From: Bacteroidales bacterium | Lineage (GTDB): Bacteria > Bacteroidota > Bacteroidia > Bacteroidales > UBA10428 | Assembly: GCA_016935435.1 (NCBI GenBank) | Contig: JAFGQZ010000026.1 | Location: 1-64,000, forward strand | Length of the DNA stretch: 64,000 nt | Direction: 5' to 3' | Shown: in pieces, positions 37,012-46,618 of the stretch | Layout of the letters: the number at the start of each line of letters is the position of its first letter | Numbering within the stretch: the stretch's first letter is position 1 | The notes under the pieces: generated by a model | Told to the model about the DNA's origin: nothing | What the model saw: only the letters and a program-made list of their open reading frames with translations | Databases searched by the model: none | Program-made: the position numbers and the translations under genes

Positions 37012-38976
37012 ATGGACTTGTCAATAGTTATTGTAAATTATAACGTTAAACATTTTTTGGAACAATGCCTGCATTCCGTTGAAAAAGCAATTGGTAACTT
37101 AAACGTAGAAGTTTTTGTTGTCGATAACGATTCGGTTGATGGCTCTTGCCAAATGGTATATCAGAAATTTCCCTGGGTAAAAGTTATACAAAACAAAGAA
37201 AACCTTGGTTTTGCAAAAGCCAATAACCAGGCAATAAGAAAGTCGGAAGGGAAATATGTGCTGTTGTTAAACCCCGACACCTTCGTTAAAGAAGATACCC
37301 TTGTTAGTTGTTTCAATTTTTGCGAAAATAACCCCGATGCTGGCGGCCTTGGCGTAAAAATGATCGATGGCAAAGGGAATTTTTTGCCTGAATCGAAACG
37401 CTCCCTGCCAACTCCGGCAATAGCTTTTTATAAAATATTCGGCCTTTCTGCAATTTTTCCCGGGTCGAGGGTTTTTGGCAAGTACCATTTGGGCTACCTC
37501 GATAAAGACAAAATACATAAAGTAGAAATACTTGCCGGGGCATTTATGTGGTTGCGAAAGGAAACCCTTGATAAAACAGGGCTGCTCGATGAAGACTTTT
37601 TTATGTATGGCGAAGACATTGATTTATCGTACAGGATTATTAAAGCAGGTTACAACAATTATTATTACCCCGAAACTACAATTATCCATTATAAAGGCGA
37701 AAGCACAAAGAAAGGGAGCATAAACTATGTAATGGTTTTTTATAAAGCCATGATAATCTTTGCAAACAAACACTTCACGGCAAAAAAGGCATCGCTCTAC
37801 AGTCTGTTAATAAACATAGCAATTTATTTCAGGGCTTCAATAGGAATCGTAAGACGGATGGTGTCGTCGATATTTGCACCGGTTCTTGATTTTTTGCTTG
37901 TTTTTGCGGGTTTTTATTTTTTTACCCCCATTTGGGAAAATTTTCGTTTTTCTGTTGAAGGTTATTACCCGGTTGAATTTCACTTCGTAATAGTACCCGT
38001 TTATATTTTAGTATGGCAGTTTTTCGTATTTCTGTTGGGGGGCTATGAAAACCGCATCAGGCCTTTTGCGCTTGTAAGGGCAGTGATTTCCGGAACCCTG
38101 GTTTTGTTAATTGTATATGCGCTCCTGCCCGAATCGCTCAGGTTTTCGAGGGTTTTACTCTTGCTGGGCAGCGCATGGGCGCTTGTAGTAATGTTCTTTG
38201 TAAGGTTAACTGCCAATGCCTTGTTTCGCGATAAGTTAAAACTCCTGTTTGGGCCGGGCAGAAAACGAATTGCGATTGTTGGCTCTGAACAGGAAACAAA
38301 CCGGGTAAAAACCATATTAACAGGTTCTGAGGTTAATTTTGAATTTGCAGGCCGGGTTTCGCACAACAACGATGTTCAGGCAGACGACACTCTTGGGCGC
38401 TTATACCAGGTTGAAGAAATTATAAAAATCAACAAAATCGACGAGCTGGTTTTTTGTTCAACCGATATTCCGGCCGGCGAAATTATTGAAACCATGCTTT
38501 CGGTAAAAAATGTTTCAATCGATTTTAAGATTGCGCCACCCGAAAGTGTTTCGGTAATTGGCAGCAATTCAATTAATACTGCCGGCGATTTGTATGTTGT
38601 AGATATTAATTCGCTCAACAAGGGGGTGAACAAAAGAAAGAAAAGAATGTTTGATATTTTGTCGGGAGTGATTCTTCTATTGCTTTACCCGCTGTTGGTG
38701 ATTTTTATGAATAACAGAGTTGGGTTGCTTAAAAACTGCCTCATGGTAGTTGCCGGGCGGAAAACCTGGGTGGGCTTAGCTTTCGACAGGCATTATAACA
38801 TTGGGGGGCATGGCTTTAAAACCGGGATTTTAGCGCCCTCTGCCCGTTTCGGGAACAAAAAATTGTCCCCGGCCCTGGAAGAAAGGATGAATATTATGTA
38901 TGCCAAAGATTATAGAGTTTTAAACGATTTTATAATTGTTTTACGAAACCTGAGTATGCTCGGAAAGCAGAAGTAA
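37012..38976 (+). CDS. GT2 glycosyltransferase fused to a catalytically gutted polyprenyl glycosylphosphotransferase-like domain
   Basis: Residues ~1-240 are a rhamnosyltransferase-like GT-A domain: 'DLSIVIVNYNVKHFLEQCL', the 'NPDTF' acidic motif, 'GAFMWLRKETLDKTGLLDEDFFMYGEDIDLSYR'. Residues ~285-400 hold about four transmembrane helices, followed by a Rossmann domain ('RKRIAIVGSEQETNRV') and a fifth helix ('KRMFDILSGVILLLLYPLL'), the layout of WbaP/WcaJ-type sugar-1-phosphate transferases. The catalytic stretch (KFRTM and the Asp-Glu pair) is missing: the sequence passes from the fifth helix to a segment like the usual 'NVLKGDMSLVG' (here 'NCLMVVAGRKTWVG') and ends 'YAKDYRVLNDFIIVLRN'. GT activity is plausible; transferase activity is not. 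Confidence 0.82.
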   Translation: MDLSIVIVNYNVKHFLEQCLHSVEKAIGNLNVEVFVVDNDSVDGSCQMVYQKFPWVKVIQNKENLGFAKANNQAIRKSEGKYVLLLNPDTFVKEDTLVSCFNFCENNPDAGGLGVKMIDGKGNFLPESKRSLPTPAIAFYKIFGLSAIFPGSRVFGKYHLGYLDKDKIHKVEILAGAFMWLRKETLDKTGLLDEDFFMYGEDIDLSYRIIKAGYNNYYYPETTIIHYKGESTKKGSINYVMVFYKAMIIFANKHFTAKKASLYSLLINIAIYFRASIGIVRRMVSSIFAPVLDFLLVFAGFYFFTPIWENFRFSVEGYYPVEFHFVIVPVYILVWQFFVFLLGGYENRIRPFALVRAVISGTLVLLIVYALLPESLRFSRVLLLLGSAWALVVMFFVRLTANALFRDKLKLLFGPGRKRIAIVGSEQETNRVKTILTGSEVNFEFAGRVSHNNDVQADDTLGRLYQVEEIIKINKIDELVFCSTDIPAGEIIETMLSVKNVSIDFKIAPPESVSVIGSNSINTAGDLYVVDINSLNKGVNKRKKRMFDILSGVILLLLYPLLVIFMNNRVGLLKNCLMVVAGRKTWVGLAFDRHYNIGGHGFKTGILAPSARFGNKKLSPALEERMNIMYAKDYRVLNDFIIVLRNLSMLGKQK

Positions 38977-38987
38977 ATCTGGTGTAA

Positions 38988-40280
38988 ATGGCGAATGTCG
39001 AAGTTGTTCTTCCCAAAATGGGGGAAGGTGTTATTGAAGCTGTTCTTACAAGGTGGCTTGCAGAAGTAAACCAAATAGTAGGGTACGACAGTGCTATTGC
39101 TGAAATAGCTACCGATAAGGTAGATTCGGAAATATACTCGCCAGCAGAAGGCGTACTTTTGAAAAAGTTTTTCTCTGCCGGCGAAACTGTAAAAGTTGGC
39201 AATGTTATTGCAATTATTGAAACAGCTAATAATACAGGCACTGACGGCGATAAAAATATGCCTGTTGCCGAAAATTTCTCACCATCCATACCTAAACCGG
39301 AAGCAAACCCGCAACCCATTGTGCAGCCCGAATTAATTGCTGGCACAGAACAAAACAACAATGGTCCGGCGCTGTTTATCCGGCATTACGCAAAGCAACG
39401 GGGAATTTCGGGAGAAGAACTTCAGGGCATATCGCCTCTCAAAACAGGTTCCGGAGTTACCAAAGACGATGTTTTAAACTACTTCATGCAGAAAAGCATT
39501 GCTTTGGCAACCGGCAGTACTCCGTTAGTGCCCGGGCAGCACAAAATACAGGAAACACCCGAAACAGAAACCAGCGATGGCGAAGAAGTTATTGAACTCA
39601 GCCATACCCGAAAGCTCATAGCCGGCCACATGAAAAAATCAGTATCGGAAGCTCCACACGTTACATCCTTTATTGATGTTGATATTACAGCCCTGGCAAA
39701 ATGGCGCGAAAACATAAAAGGAACTTTTGAAAGCGAAACAGGCACCAAACTTACTTACACCCCCATAGTTGCCGAAATAGTTGTTAAAGCGTTGTTAGAG
39801 TTTCCATTCGTCAATGTTTCCTTGGTTGGCGAAAGGCTGATACTAAAAAAATATATAAACCTAGGCATTGCCACTGCTTTGCCCGATGGCAATTTGGTTG
39901 TTCCGGTTATTAAAAATGCCCAAAACCTTAACCTTACTGGCCTGGCATTAAAACTAAACGATTTGGTTTTCAGGGCTAGGGATAAAAAACTTCTGCCGGG
40001 AGAAACCCTCGGGGGGACTTTTACCATAACAAACCTGGGGCAATTTGGCACAATTACCGGTACACCAATAATCAACCAGCCCGAATCGGCTATACTGGCA
40101 ATCGGGGCAATTAAAAAAAGGCCCTGGGTAGTTGAAATTTCCGGAGAACATACTATAGGGATACGCGATGTGGCAACTTTGGCGCTAAGCTATGATCACC
40201 GAATAATCGATGGCGCCCTGGGCGGGGCATTTTTAGGCCGCATTGCCCAATTGATGGAAAACTTTGTGCCTACTTACTGA
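38988..40280 (+). CDS. 2-oxoacid dehydrogenase E2 (dihydrolipoyllysine acyltransferase)
   Basis: The 430-residue protein has one lipoyl domain (residues 1-80, lipoylated Lys44 in 'EIATDKVDSEIY'), a Pro/Asn-rich linker, a peripheral-subunit-binding domain (~125-165, 'FIRHYAKQRGISGEELQGIS') and the catalytic core (~200-430). The active-site His404 and Asp408 are in 'LSYDHRIIDGALGG'. E2 carries the acyl group from E1 to CoA and forms the core of the complex. Pyruvate or branched-chain substrates are both possible. No E1 or E3 gene is adjacent; it starts 11 bp after the glycosyltransferase. Confidence 0.93.
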   Translation: MANVEVVLPKMGEGVIEAVLTRWLAEVNQIVGYDSAIAEIATDKVDSEIYSPAEGVLLKKFFSAGETVKVGNVIAIIETANNTGTDGDKNMPVAENFSPSIPKPEANPQPIVQPELIAGTEQNNNGPALFIRHYAKQRGISGEELQGISPLKTGSGVTKDDVLNYFMQKSIALATGSTPLVPGQHKIQETPETETSDGEEVIELSHTRKLIAGHMKKSVSEAPHVTSFIDVDITALAKWRENIKGTFESETGTKLTYTPIVAEIVVKALLEFPFVNVSLVGERLILKKYINLGIATALPDGNLVVPVIKNAQNLNLTGLALKLNDLVFRARDKKLLPGETLGGTFTITNLGQFGTITGTPIINQPESAILAIGAIKKRPWVVEISGEHTIGIRDVATLALSYDHRIIDGALGGAFLGRIAQLMENFVPTY

Positions 40281-40328
40281 TTCTTTTTTTTGCATCCTGT
40301 TGACTGATAGTTCAACAACAAACCCCCT

Positions 40329-40359
40329 TTTTCAGGCCAATGAAAGTTTTCTATTTTTG
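40329..40359 (+). promoter_or_regulatory. Candidate promoter for the TPR-PD40 array
   Basis: TATTTTTG (40352-40359) exactly matches TAnnTTTG. A TTTT lies 19 nt upstream (40329-40332) as an imperfect -33. It is ~75 bp before the first gene of the array. Confidence 0.4.
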
Positions 40360-40434
40360 TAAAACTGTTGATACAATAATAGTACAGTTGTTTTTTATTT
40401 ATATTTTTGTTTAAAACCAACCATTATTTATGGG

Positions 40435-43400
40435 ATGAACACATCTTTACTTCGCACCGCAAACCTTATTTTTGTTGTTCTGTTTGTTTCTCAACTTTTT
40501 TGCCAGGAAATTATAAACCCTAAAGAAACCTTTGTTGAGGCAGAATCGTACTTCCTCTTCGAAGAATATAAAGACGCACTTCCCTTATACCAGAAACTTC
40601 TGCGGCTTGATCCGGGAAACCACAACCTGCTTTATAAAGTAGGTATCTGTTATCTCAACGATCCTTACCAAAAGGAAAAATCCATCAGGTACCTGCTTGA
40701 TGCCTCAAAAAGTATTGGCAAAACATACAAGTCGAATAATTTTAAGGAAAGAAACGCCCCTGTTGAGGTTAATTATTATCTCGGCCAGGCTTACCGTATT
40801 AATAAACAATTCGACAAAGCACTTGAACATTATGCACTTTTCAAAAACGATCTCGACCCTGTTGTTTTTGATGTAGAAGTTGTTAACGATGAAATTGCTT
40901 CGTGCCAGGTGGCAAAAAAAATGATAACATCGCCCGTATATACTTCAAAAAACAACTTTGGGGCTGAGATTAACTCACGTTTCGCCGATTTTAATGCTGT
41001 TCTGTCTGGCGATGGAAATACCCTGGTTTTTACCCGGGAACTTCAATTTTACGATGGAGTTTTTATTTCGGTTAAAGACAACAACGGCAAATGGGCTCCT
41101 CCCTACAATCTAACCTCCGATTTTGGCCTCGACGGCAATTCATATTCCACCGGTATTTCATTTAATGGCGATGAAATTTTTGTTTACCGTAGCGACAATT
41201 TCGATGGCAATATCTATTCAAGCAAATTTGAAAATGGCAGGTGGCAGCCGCTAAAAAAACTTAATGGCAATATAAACACCAAATTCTGGGAATCGCATGC
41301 ATCGCCTTCGCCCGATGGACAATATCTTTTCTTTACATCGAACCGCAAAGGTGGATATGGCGGCCTTGATATATATAAATCGCCACGGCTTTCAAATGGA
41401 GAGTGGGGGCCGGCAATTAACCTTGGGCCAATTATTAACTCACGGTACAACGACGATACCCCGTTTCTGTCGCCCGACAACAGTAAATTGTTTTTCAGCT
41501 CCCTCGGCCACAACGGCATGGGAGGTTACGATTTGTTTGTATCGGAAATGATTAGCCCCTCATCATGGTCGAGGCCTGTTAATATGGGTTTCCCGCTTAA
41601 TACACCCGACGACGATTTGTTTTTTTGTCCGGTGGCTGGCGATAAAGCTACTGGAATATACACAGCTTACGATGAAAATACCTCCTACGGGCTGATGGAT
41701 ATTTATTATTTTAAAGTATTTAACTCAGTACTTCCAAGGCCTTTTACCATTGCAGGCAAAATTACCGTTCCTTCTGAGAAATTGCTGGAAGACGGACAAA
41801 TTAAAGTAACCATTATCGACTCGAAACAGGGCAAAATTATAGAGCAGGTTTCTGTCGATAAATCCGGCAACTTTATATTAAAAGCCAATCAGGGCGAATA
41901 TCAGTTACTTGTCGATGGCGAAGGCATAAAACCTGTAACATTGCCCTTGAAACTGATACTTACCCAGGAAAACTCAATAATTGACCTGCCATTAATAACC
42001 ACGCAGGTTGCAGAGGTTGGCGGCGATATTATGATTACTTCTGCCCCTGTTCAGCCAAGGCTCGAAATAGAAGGAAAGAAATATATCGAAACCGATCAGG
42101 CTGTTGTTCCCATAAATATTACTGCAAAAGCTGGCAACACCCTGGAAATTCAGAATTACATAAATGGCAAACCTGCACCAAAGGTTGAAATTATCCTGCC
42201 AGACGATAAATACACCTATATGTTTGAGCCCGGGCCCGGCGATAACCACCTGGTGTTTACATTGAGGGACAAAAACGGAATGATAAACCAGCAGGAGCTT
42301 ACAGTTTATTATAAACCATATCCCGAAATTCCGCCTCTTACCGAAGAAGTTAGTTCTTCCCCTACCCAATTGTCTGATATTGCAGGCTTTGCCGAAGGAA
42401 AACTTAAAGACTACCTTAATTCACTGGAGGCACTTGAGTACAACTCCCTGGCCGATTTATACGAAATGCTGGCCGCCAACGCTTTAAACAACGGCTATAC
42501 ACAGGAACAGGCCGAAAAGCTAATTGCCTTGTTACTGGCGCAAAGAAGCAAAGTTGAGTTTATGTCCGATGTACACTCAAATCAAAACCTTAAGTATTAT
42601 TTCGATAACGACTCCCTGATAAAACCAATTAATATACCGCTGTTAATTGTTCAATCGGTTAAACTGGGGCATTTGCCCGAGAGCATGGTTATTGAACAGC
42701 ACCTTACCGATATTGTTCCTTTTACTGGTTCGCCCGACGGCTTATTTGAGTATATCTTATCGTTTGTCGATGACAAACCCTTCTTAACAAAGCCCGAAGA
42801 CTTATCGAATATTTATTATAGCCTTTCACAAGTATTGGAGCCTCAGCAGCTAACGAGTGCTATCGATATATCGGCAACAAGCGAAAACCCCGATCAGTTG
42901 TATTACAATTTATTGGTTAGCGCCGATGGAAATTACAGGAAAATGTTGTCGGGGCTAAATTTCGAAAAGCTGAATATTCAAAACTCAGTTGACATAATCG
43001 GCCATATTTTTGCCGAAGCACCAAAACATGGGCTCAATATACCTGAAGTAATAAGATTTATTGAAAATGCGCGTAGTTCCGAAAGGCAAAATCTCATAAA
43101 TTTCAAAGAAATGCTTGCCGAAGCTGCCAGTGGAGGGCTAAAAGCACATTTGCAGGATTTTGATATAAATGCAGTTTCAGGAAACAATGCTTATGCCGGA
43201 ATTATTGAAGCCCTGCTGCGCGATTCCAGGAGCAAAGGGTATAATAAAAGCGAAGTTTACGACCTGCTGGTGGAGCTAATAGGAATAAAAAATATCGACG
43301 ATTTTATTGCCTGTATGCGCAAATACACTTCAGGCGATCTCGATTCGTTATTGGCCGGAATCGATAAGAACCGCTTTTCAAAACCAATAGAACTGATACA

Positions 43401-43647
43401 ATACCTGCTTTCCGAAGTGCCATATTACGATTTTTCCGACTCCGACATTAACAACCTTTTGTTGCGCATGCTTCTTGAGAATGGACTTACAGGACATGAA
43501 GTCGGAAAATCGGCAGGTTATTCCCGCGAATTAATTAAAAAGCGCCGTATGGTAACAACAGTGGTATTTGCCAATGTTTTGCTAATACTCATTTTCATAC
43601 TGTTATGGCGAAGGAAAAAGAAAAAAGAGAAAGCCCAAAATGATTAA
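40435..43647 (+). CDS. TPR-PD40 protein with novel helical repeats and C-terminal membrane anchor
   Basis: This is the longest of the six paralogues (1070 aa). After a signal peptide come a TPR domain (~28-165, 'YKDALPLYQKLLRLDPGNHN', 'APVEVNYYLGQAYRINKQFD'), PD40 beta-propeller blades (~185-420, 'FFTSNRKGGYGGLDIY', 'GHNGMGGYDLFVSEM') and a carboxypeptidase-regulatory-like domain (~430-525). From ~650 to 1030 there are at least four copies of a ~65-residue helical repeat that I do not recognise. A transmembrane helix (1041-1058) and a basic tail ('RRKKKKEKAQND') follow. The shared front half is PorE-like (a T9SS envelope component), but this one lacks the OmpA domain and is anchored by a helix instead. 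It overlaps the next gene by 8 bp. Confidence 0.85.
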   Translation: MNTSLLRTANLIFVVLFVSQLFCQEIINPKETFVEAESYFLFEEYKDALPLYQKLLRLDPGNHNLLYKVGICYLNDPYQKEKSIRYLLDASKSIGKTYKSNNFKERNAPVEVNYYLGQAYRINKQFDKALEHYALFKNDLDPVVFDVEVVNDEIASCQVAKKMITSPVYTSKNNFGAEINSRFADFNAVLSGDGNTLVFTRELQFYDGVFISVKDNNGKWAPPYNLTSDFGLDGNSYSTGISFNGDEIFVYRSDNFDGNIYSSKFENGRWQPLKKLNGNINTKFWESHASPSPDGQYLFFTSNRKGGYGGLDIYKSPRLSNGEWGPAINLGPIINSRYNDDTPFLSPDNSKLFFSSLGHNGMGGYDLFVSEMISPSSWSRPVNMGFPLNTPDDDLFFCPVAGDKATGIYTAYDENTSYGLMDIYYFKVFNSVLPRPFTIAGKITVPSEKLLEDGQIKVTIIDSKQGKIIEQVSVDKSGNFILKANQGEYQLLVDGEGIKPVTLPLKLILTQENSIIDLPLITTQVAEVGGDIMITSAPVQPRLEIEGKKYIETDQAVVPINITAKAGNTLEIQNYINGKPAPKVEIILPDDKYTYMFEPGPGDNHLVFTLRDKNGMINQQELTVYYKPYPEIPPLTEEVSSSPTQLSDIAGFAEGKLKDYLNSLEALEYNSLADLYEMLAANALNNGYTQEQAEKLIALLLAQRSKVEFMSDVHSNQNLKYYFDNDSLIKPINIPLLIVQSVKLGHLPESMVIEQHLTDIVPFTGSPDGLFEYILSFVDDKPFLTKPEDLSNIYYSLSQVLEPQQLTSAIDISATSENPDQLYYNLLVSADGNYRKMLSGLNFEKLNIQNSVDIIGHIFAEAPKHGLNIPEVIRFIENARSSERQNLINFKEMLAEAASGGLKAHLQDFDINAVSGNNAYAGIIEALLRDSRSKGYNKSEVYDLLVELIGIKNIDDFIACMRKYTSGDLDSLLAGIDKNRFSKPIELIQYLLSEVPYYDFSDSDINNLLLRMLLENGLTGHEVGKSAGYSRELIKKRRMVTTVVFANVLLILIFILLWRRKKKKEKAQND
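42381..43530 (+). repeat. Protein-level ~65-residue helical repeat inside the 1070-aa TPR-PD40 protein
   Basis: Units align as helix + 'G[YL]' turn + 'EV..LL' helix, then a 'G-x-L-x-x-x-L-x-x-[IF]-D' closing motif. Two clear copies are 'SVDIIGHIFAEAPKHGLNIP... ASGGLKAHLQDFDINAV' and 'AYAGIIEALLRDSRSKGYNK... SGDLDSLLAGIDKNRF'. The closing motif also appears as 'EGKLKDYLNSLEAL', 'GNYRKMLSGLNFEKL' and, more loosely, 'NLKYYFDNDSLIKP'. Alignment was made by eye. Confidence 0.65.
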
Positions 43648-45679
43648 GTTACCCTGTAAAGTATTATTATTTAATGCACTATGGCTGGTTTCCGCAATAA
43701 ATTTGTCCGGACAGTTTTATATCGAGAATAAGGCAATTTACGACGAAGCCATCTCTTTTATCGATGGCGAAGAATATGAAGAAGCCTTGCCCTTGTTGCT
43801 TATGTTGGAGAAAAAAGGTATTAAAAATGCCAATGTACAATTCAATATAGGGCTTTGCTATATTAATATCGACGGACAAAAACTCCGTTCGAAGCCTTAT
43901 CTGGCAGAGGCAGCCAAAAGCTTGACGGCCAATTATAACCAACAATATGCTGACTCGGCCGCCCCTTACGAAACCCTTATACTGTTAGGCACTGCGTACA
44001 GGCTTGAAAATAATTTTGATAGTGCAATTTTTTCTTATCAAAGGGTTGGCCAGTTATCGGGCGACTCATTGCTACAACAGAAGGCCGAATATTATATAAA
44101 ACAATGCAAAACAGCCGAACTCTTATTGAAGTACCCTGCTGATGCCAAATTAACAGCCATCGAAGATTTTGTTGATGTTTCGGTTTATAATCCGGTAATA
44201 GTTGCCGGTGGTCAGGATAAACTAATTTACATGCAAAAACTTAAGTTTTACGATGCCATAACTCGTTCCGATATTGACAATAATGCTTTAAGGGGTTCAG
44301 AGAACATTACTCCTGAATTGGGCTCCGATGGCGACATGATATTGGTAAGCGCTTCTGTCGATGGCAATACACTGCTATTTAGTTCATACGATGCCGGCAA
44401 TGGCTACGAGTTATATTACGCCACTAAAGATGAAAAAGGGAAATGGCAAAAAATAAAAAAATTCGATAAGCCCATAAACAGTGCTTTTAACGAATCAAGT
44501 GCCTGTTTAAGCTACAACAACCGTACAATTTATTTTAGCAGCAACCGGCCCGGAGGCTTTGGCGGGTCTGATATCTACACATCTAACCTGCTTTCAGATG
44601 GAAGCTGGTCGGAGCCTGTTAACCTTGGACGAATGATAAATACCCCTCAAAACGAAATATCGCCTTATTTATCGGCGAATGGGGAAATGCTGTTTTTCTG
44701 TTCCGAAGGGCACATGAACATGGGAGGGTACGACATATTCGTTTGCCATAAGGATAAAGATAACTGGGGTACGCCGGTAAATCCCGGAAGCCCTGTTTCC
44801 ACTACCGACAATGATGTGTTTGTTTGTCCAATGGCCGACAGTCTGGTGCTTCTTACACACAGGCTTGTGCCCGGCCGCGATAGCCGTATAAGAATGTATA
44901 AAATTAACTATAGCGATGATATTTATGGCTACAGGCTTGCACTTTCCGGCACCCTCGATTTTAACGACACAATACCCCCTAAGCCTGTTTTATATTATGT
45001 TTGCGATAATTCTGAAAATAATGCCCAACAGGTGCTCAAAACCGATAACGAAGGCAATTTTTCGCTCTTGCTTTCGCCGGGCGACTATACAATGAACTTT
45101 ATTTACAACGAACAAGTACAGGCCACACAACAGGTTAGTGTTAAACCCCTGGCAGGCATTCATGAACTAAATATCGGTACACCGCTATGGAAAAACACAA
45201 AGGGGAGCATTGAGCAACCTGATTTAACTAAAACCGATAAAAAGCCTGTTGAAAAATCGGTACTTCTAATTTCAATCCGCGATGTGCTGTTTTCCTTCGA
45301 CAGTTATGCCATTAACGATAGCTATAAGCCAATGCTCGACAGTGTGGCCCACATAATAAAAAACTTCAACGAAATTAAAATAGAAGTTACCGGACATGCC
45401 GATTCTATTGGCAACTCACAATACAATCTGATACTTTCTGAGAAAAGGGCCCGGGCAGTAGCCAAATATTTGTTTTCGGCTGGGGCGCCGGCCGATGCCG
45501 TTAGTGCCGGGGGAAAAGGCGAAACACAGCCTGTGGCCATTAATACCAACAGCGATGGCTCCGATAACACCCTGGGGCGTAAATTTAACAGGCGTGTTAC
45601 GCTTGAGCTAAAGTTTTCAGATCAGCCTATTAATGTTGTAAAATCCGATAGCATACCATTAAACCTCAAAGTTGAATAA
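43640..45679 (+). CDS. TPR-PD40-OmpA family protein (PorE-like)
   Basis: The 679-residue protein has a signal peptide ('LFNALWLVSAINLSGQ'), TPR domain (~28-165), PD40 blades (~175-410: 'FSSNRPGGFGGSDIYTSNLL', 'EGHMNMGGYDIFVCHKDK'), a regulatory-like beta-sandwich (~428-505) and a C-terminal OmpA domain (~545-660). The OmpA domain has 'IKIEVTGHADSIGNSQYN', 'LSEKRARAVAKYL' and 'NRRVTLEL', with the Asp and Arg that grip diaminopimelate. It should tie the outer membrane side to peptidoglycan. This is the domain set of PorE of T9SS. It overlaps the preceding gene by 8 bp, so they are coupled. Confidence 0.88.
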   Translation: MIKLPCKVLLFNALWLVSAINLSGQFYIENKAIYDEAISFIDGEEYEEALPLLLMLEKKGIKNANVQFNIGLCYINIDGQKLRSKPYLAEAAKSLTANYNQQYADSAAPYETLILLGTAYRLENNFDSAIFSYQRVGQLSGDSLLQQKAEYYIKQCKTAELLLKYPADAKLTAIEDFVDVSVYNPVIVAGGQDKLIYMQKLKFYDAITRSDIDNNALRGSENITPELGSDGDMILVSASVDGNTLLFSSYDAGNGYELYYATKDEKGKWQKIKKFDKPINSAFNESSACLSYNNRTIYFSSNRPGGFGGSDIYTSNLLSDGSWSEPVNLGRMINTPQNEISPYLSANGEMLFFCSEGHMNMGGYDIFVCHKDKDNWGTPVNPGSPVSTTDNDVFVCPMADSLVLLTHRLVPGRDSRIRMYKINYSDDIYGYRLALSGTLDFNDTIPPKPVLYYVCDNSENNAQQVLKTDNEGNFSLLLSPGDYTMNFIYNEQVQATQQVSVKPLAGIHELNIGTPLWKNTKGSIEQPDLTKTDKKPVEKSVLLISIRDVLFSFDSYAINDSYKPMLDSVAHIIKNFNEIKIEVTGHADSIGNSQYNLILSEKRARAVAKYLFSAGAPADAVSAGGKGETQPVAINTNSDGSDNTLGRKFNRRVTLELKFSDQPINVVKSDSIPLNLKVE

Positions 45680-45749
45680 ATAAAATTTCATTGGTTTTAT
45701 TATAGCAGTTAACGATCGGCGGCATGAAAAGTGTCGGATTGCAGGGCTG

Positions 45750-46464
45750 TCAACCTATCAATCGATAAGAACCTTGCAGCAGCCTATGTGATTGGGTAAA
45801 CCACCGGAATCCCAATATTTTATCAGGTAAACTATCAACCCGCCATAATTCTTTAGCTTTATCAATTCCTTTAGCATTAAAGTTTTCCTTAATCTCATTA
45901 TTTTTAAAGTAATATATCCATTGATCTATGGAATCTTTAGCTACATCATTAAAGTTATTTACCTTTATCACATAATATTCAGGAAAAATTTGAAAAGGTT
46001 TAATCTTGCCGCCAAGTAGTTCAGTTTGTTTTGATGATAGTTTTAATTTATGCGAGGTATGTAATCCAACAAAATCTGTCTTACCATGATATATATAATC
46101 CTCGCCTTGTCCTAAATCAAAATAGACAATGTTTATTGAATAGACCTTTTTCATGTTCTTATAAGGCTCTCCAACCGAAATGTATTCTGTTATCACTTTT
46201 GAAGTTCCATAGGCCATCCGGTGGAAATAATCATATTCATTCTCATTCTGAATCTCAATGATGACTAGTTCATTTTTTGAGTTTTTAACCAGAATATCTA
46301 CACGGTTAAAAATATCTGAATCTATCATTTTCAAGTATTGATTGTATTGAAATTTCGTCTTTTAAAAGCTCTGACAGAAATCCTTCCAAAACTGAAAAAT
46401 AAGCTTTGTTTCGCAGTAATCTCTTGATTGCCCAATCAAAACGTATTAAGCTCCTATTATTCAT
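45750..46464 (-). pseudogene. Frameshifted Rpn-family PD-(D/E)XK nuclease (transposase-related)
   Basis: The 194-aa ORF (45750-46334) carries the middle of an Rpn/PD-(D/E)XK protein: 'NRVDILVKNSKNELVIIEIQNENEYDYFHRM', 'INIVYFDLGQGEDY', 'LFPEYY'-like 'IFPEYYVIKVNNFNDVAKDSIDQWIYY'. The expected N-terminus ('MNNRSLIRFDWAIKRLLRNK', then 'VLEGFLSELLKDE') lies just upstream in another frame, from ATG 46464. Removing one T from the TTTTT run after 'DRFRY' joins the frames. The C-terminus after 'KAKELWRV' also diverges from the family. It is probably dead. It lies in reverse between two array genes. Confidence 0.75.
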
Positions 46465-46618
46465 AATACAAACTGTTTTGGATAAATTTAATCATTTATT
46501 TGGAACCCGGTAAAATGCCATCAGGAGGCTTTCTTTGCCTTTTTGCCAACAGTCTGTAACATTACAGGAGAAATAAATGAATGTGCCCGGATAAATATTC
46601 TACGTCCTATTTTACCAA

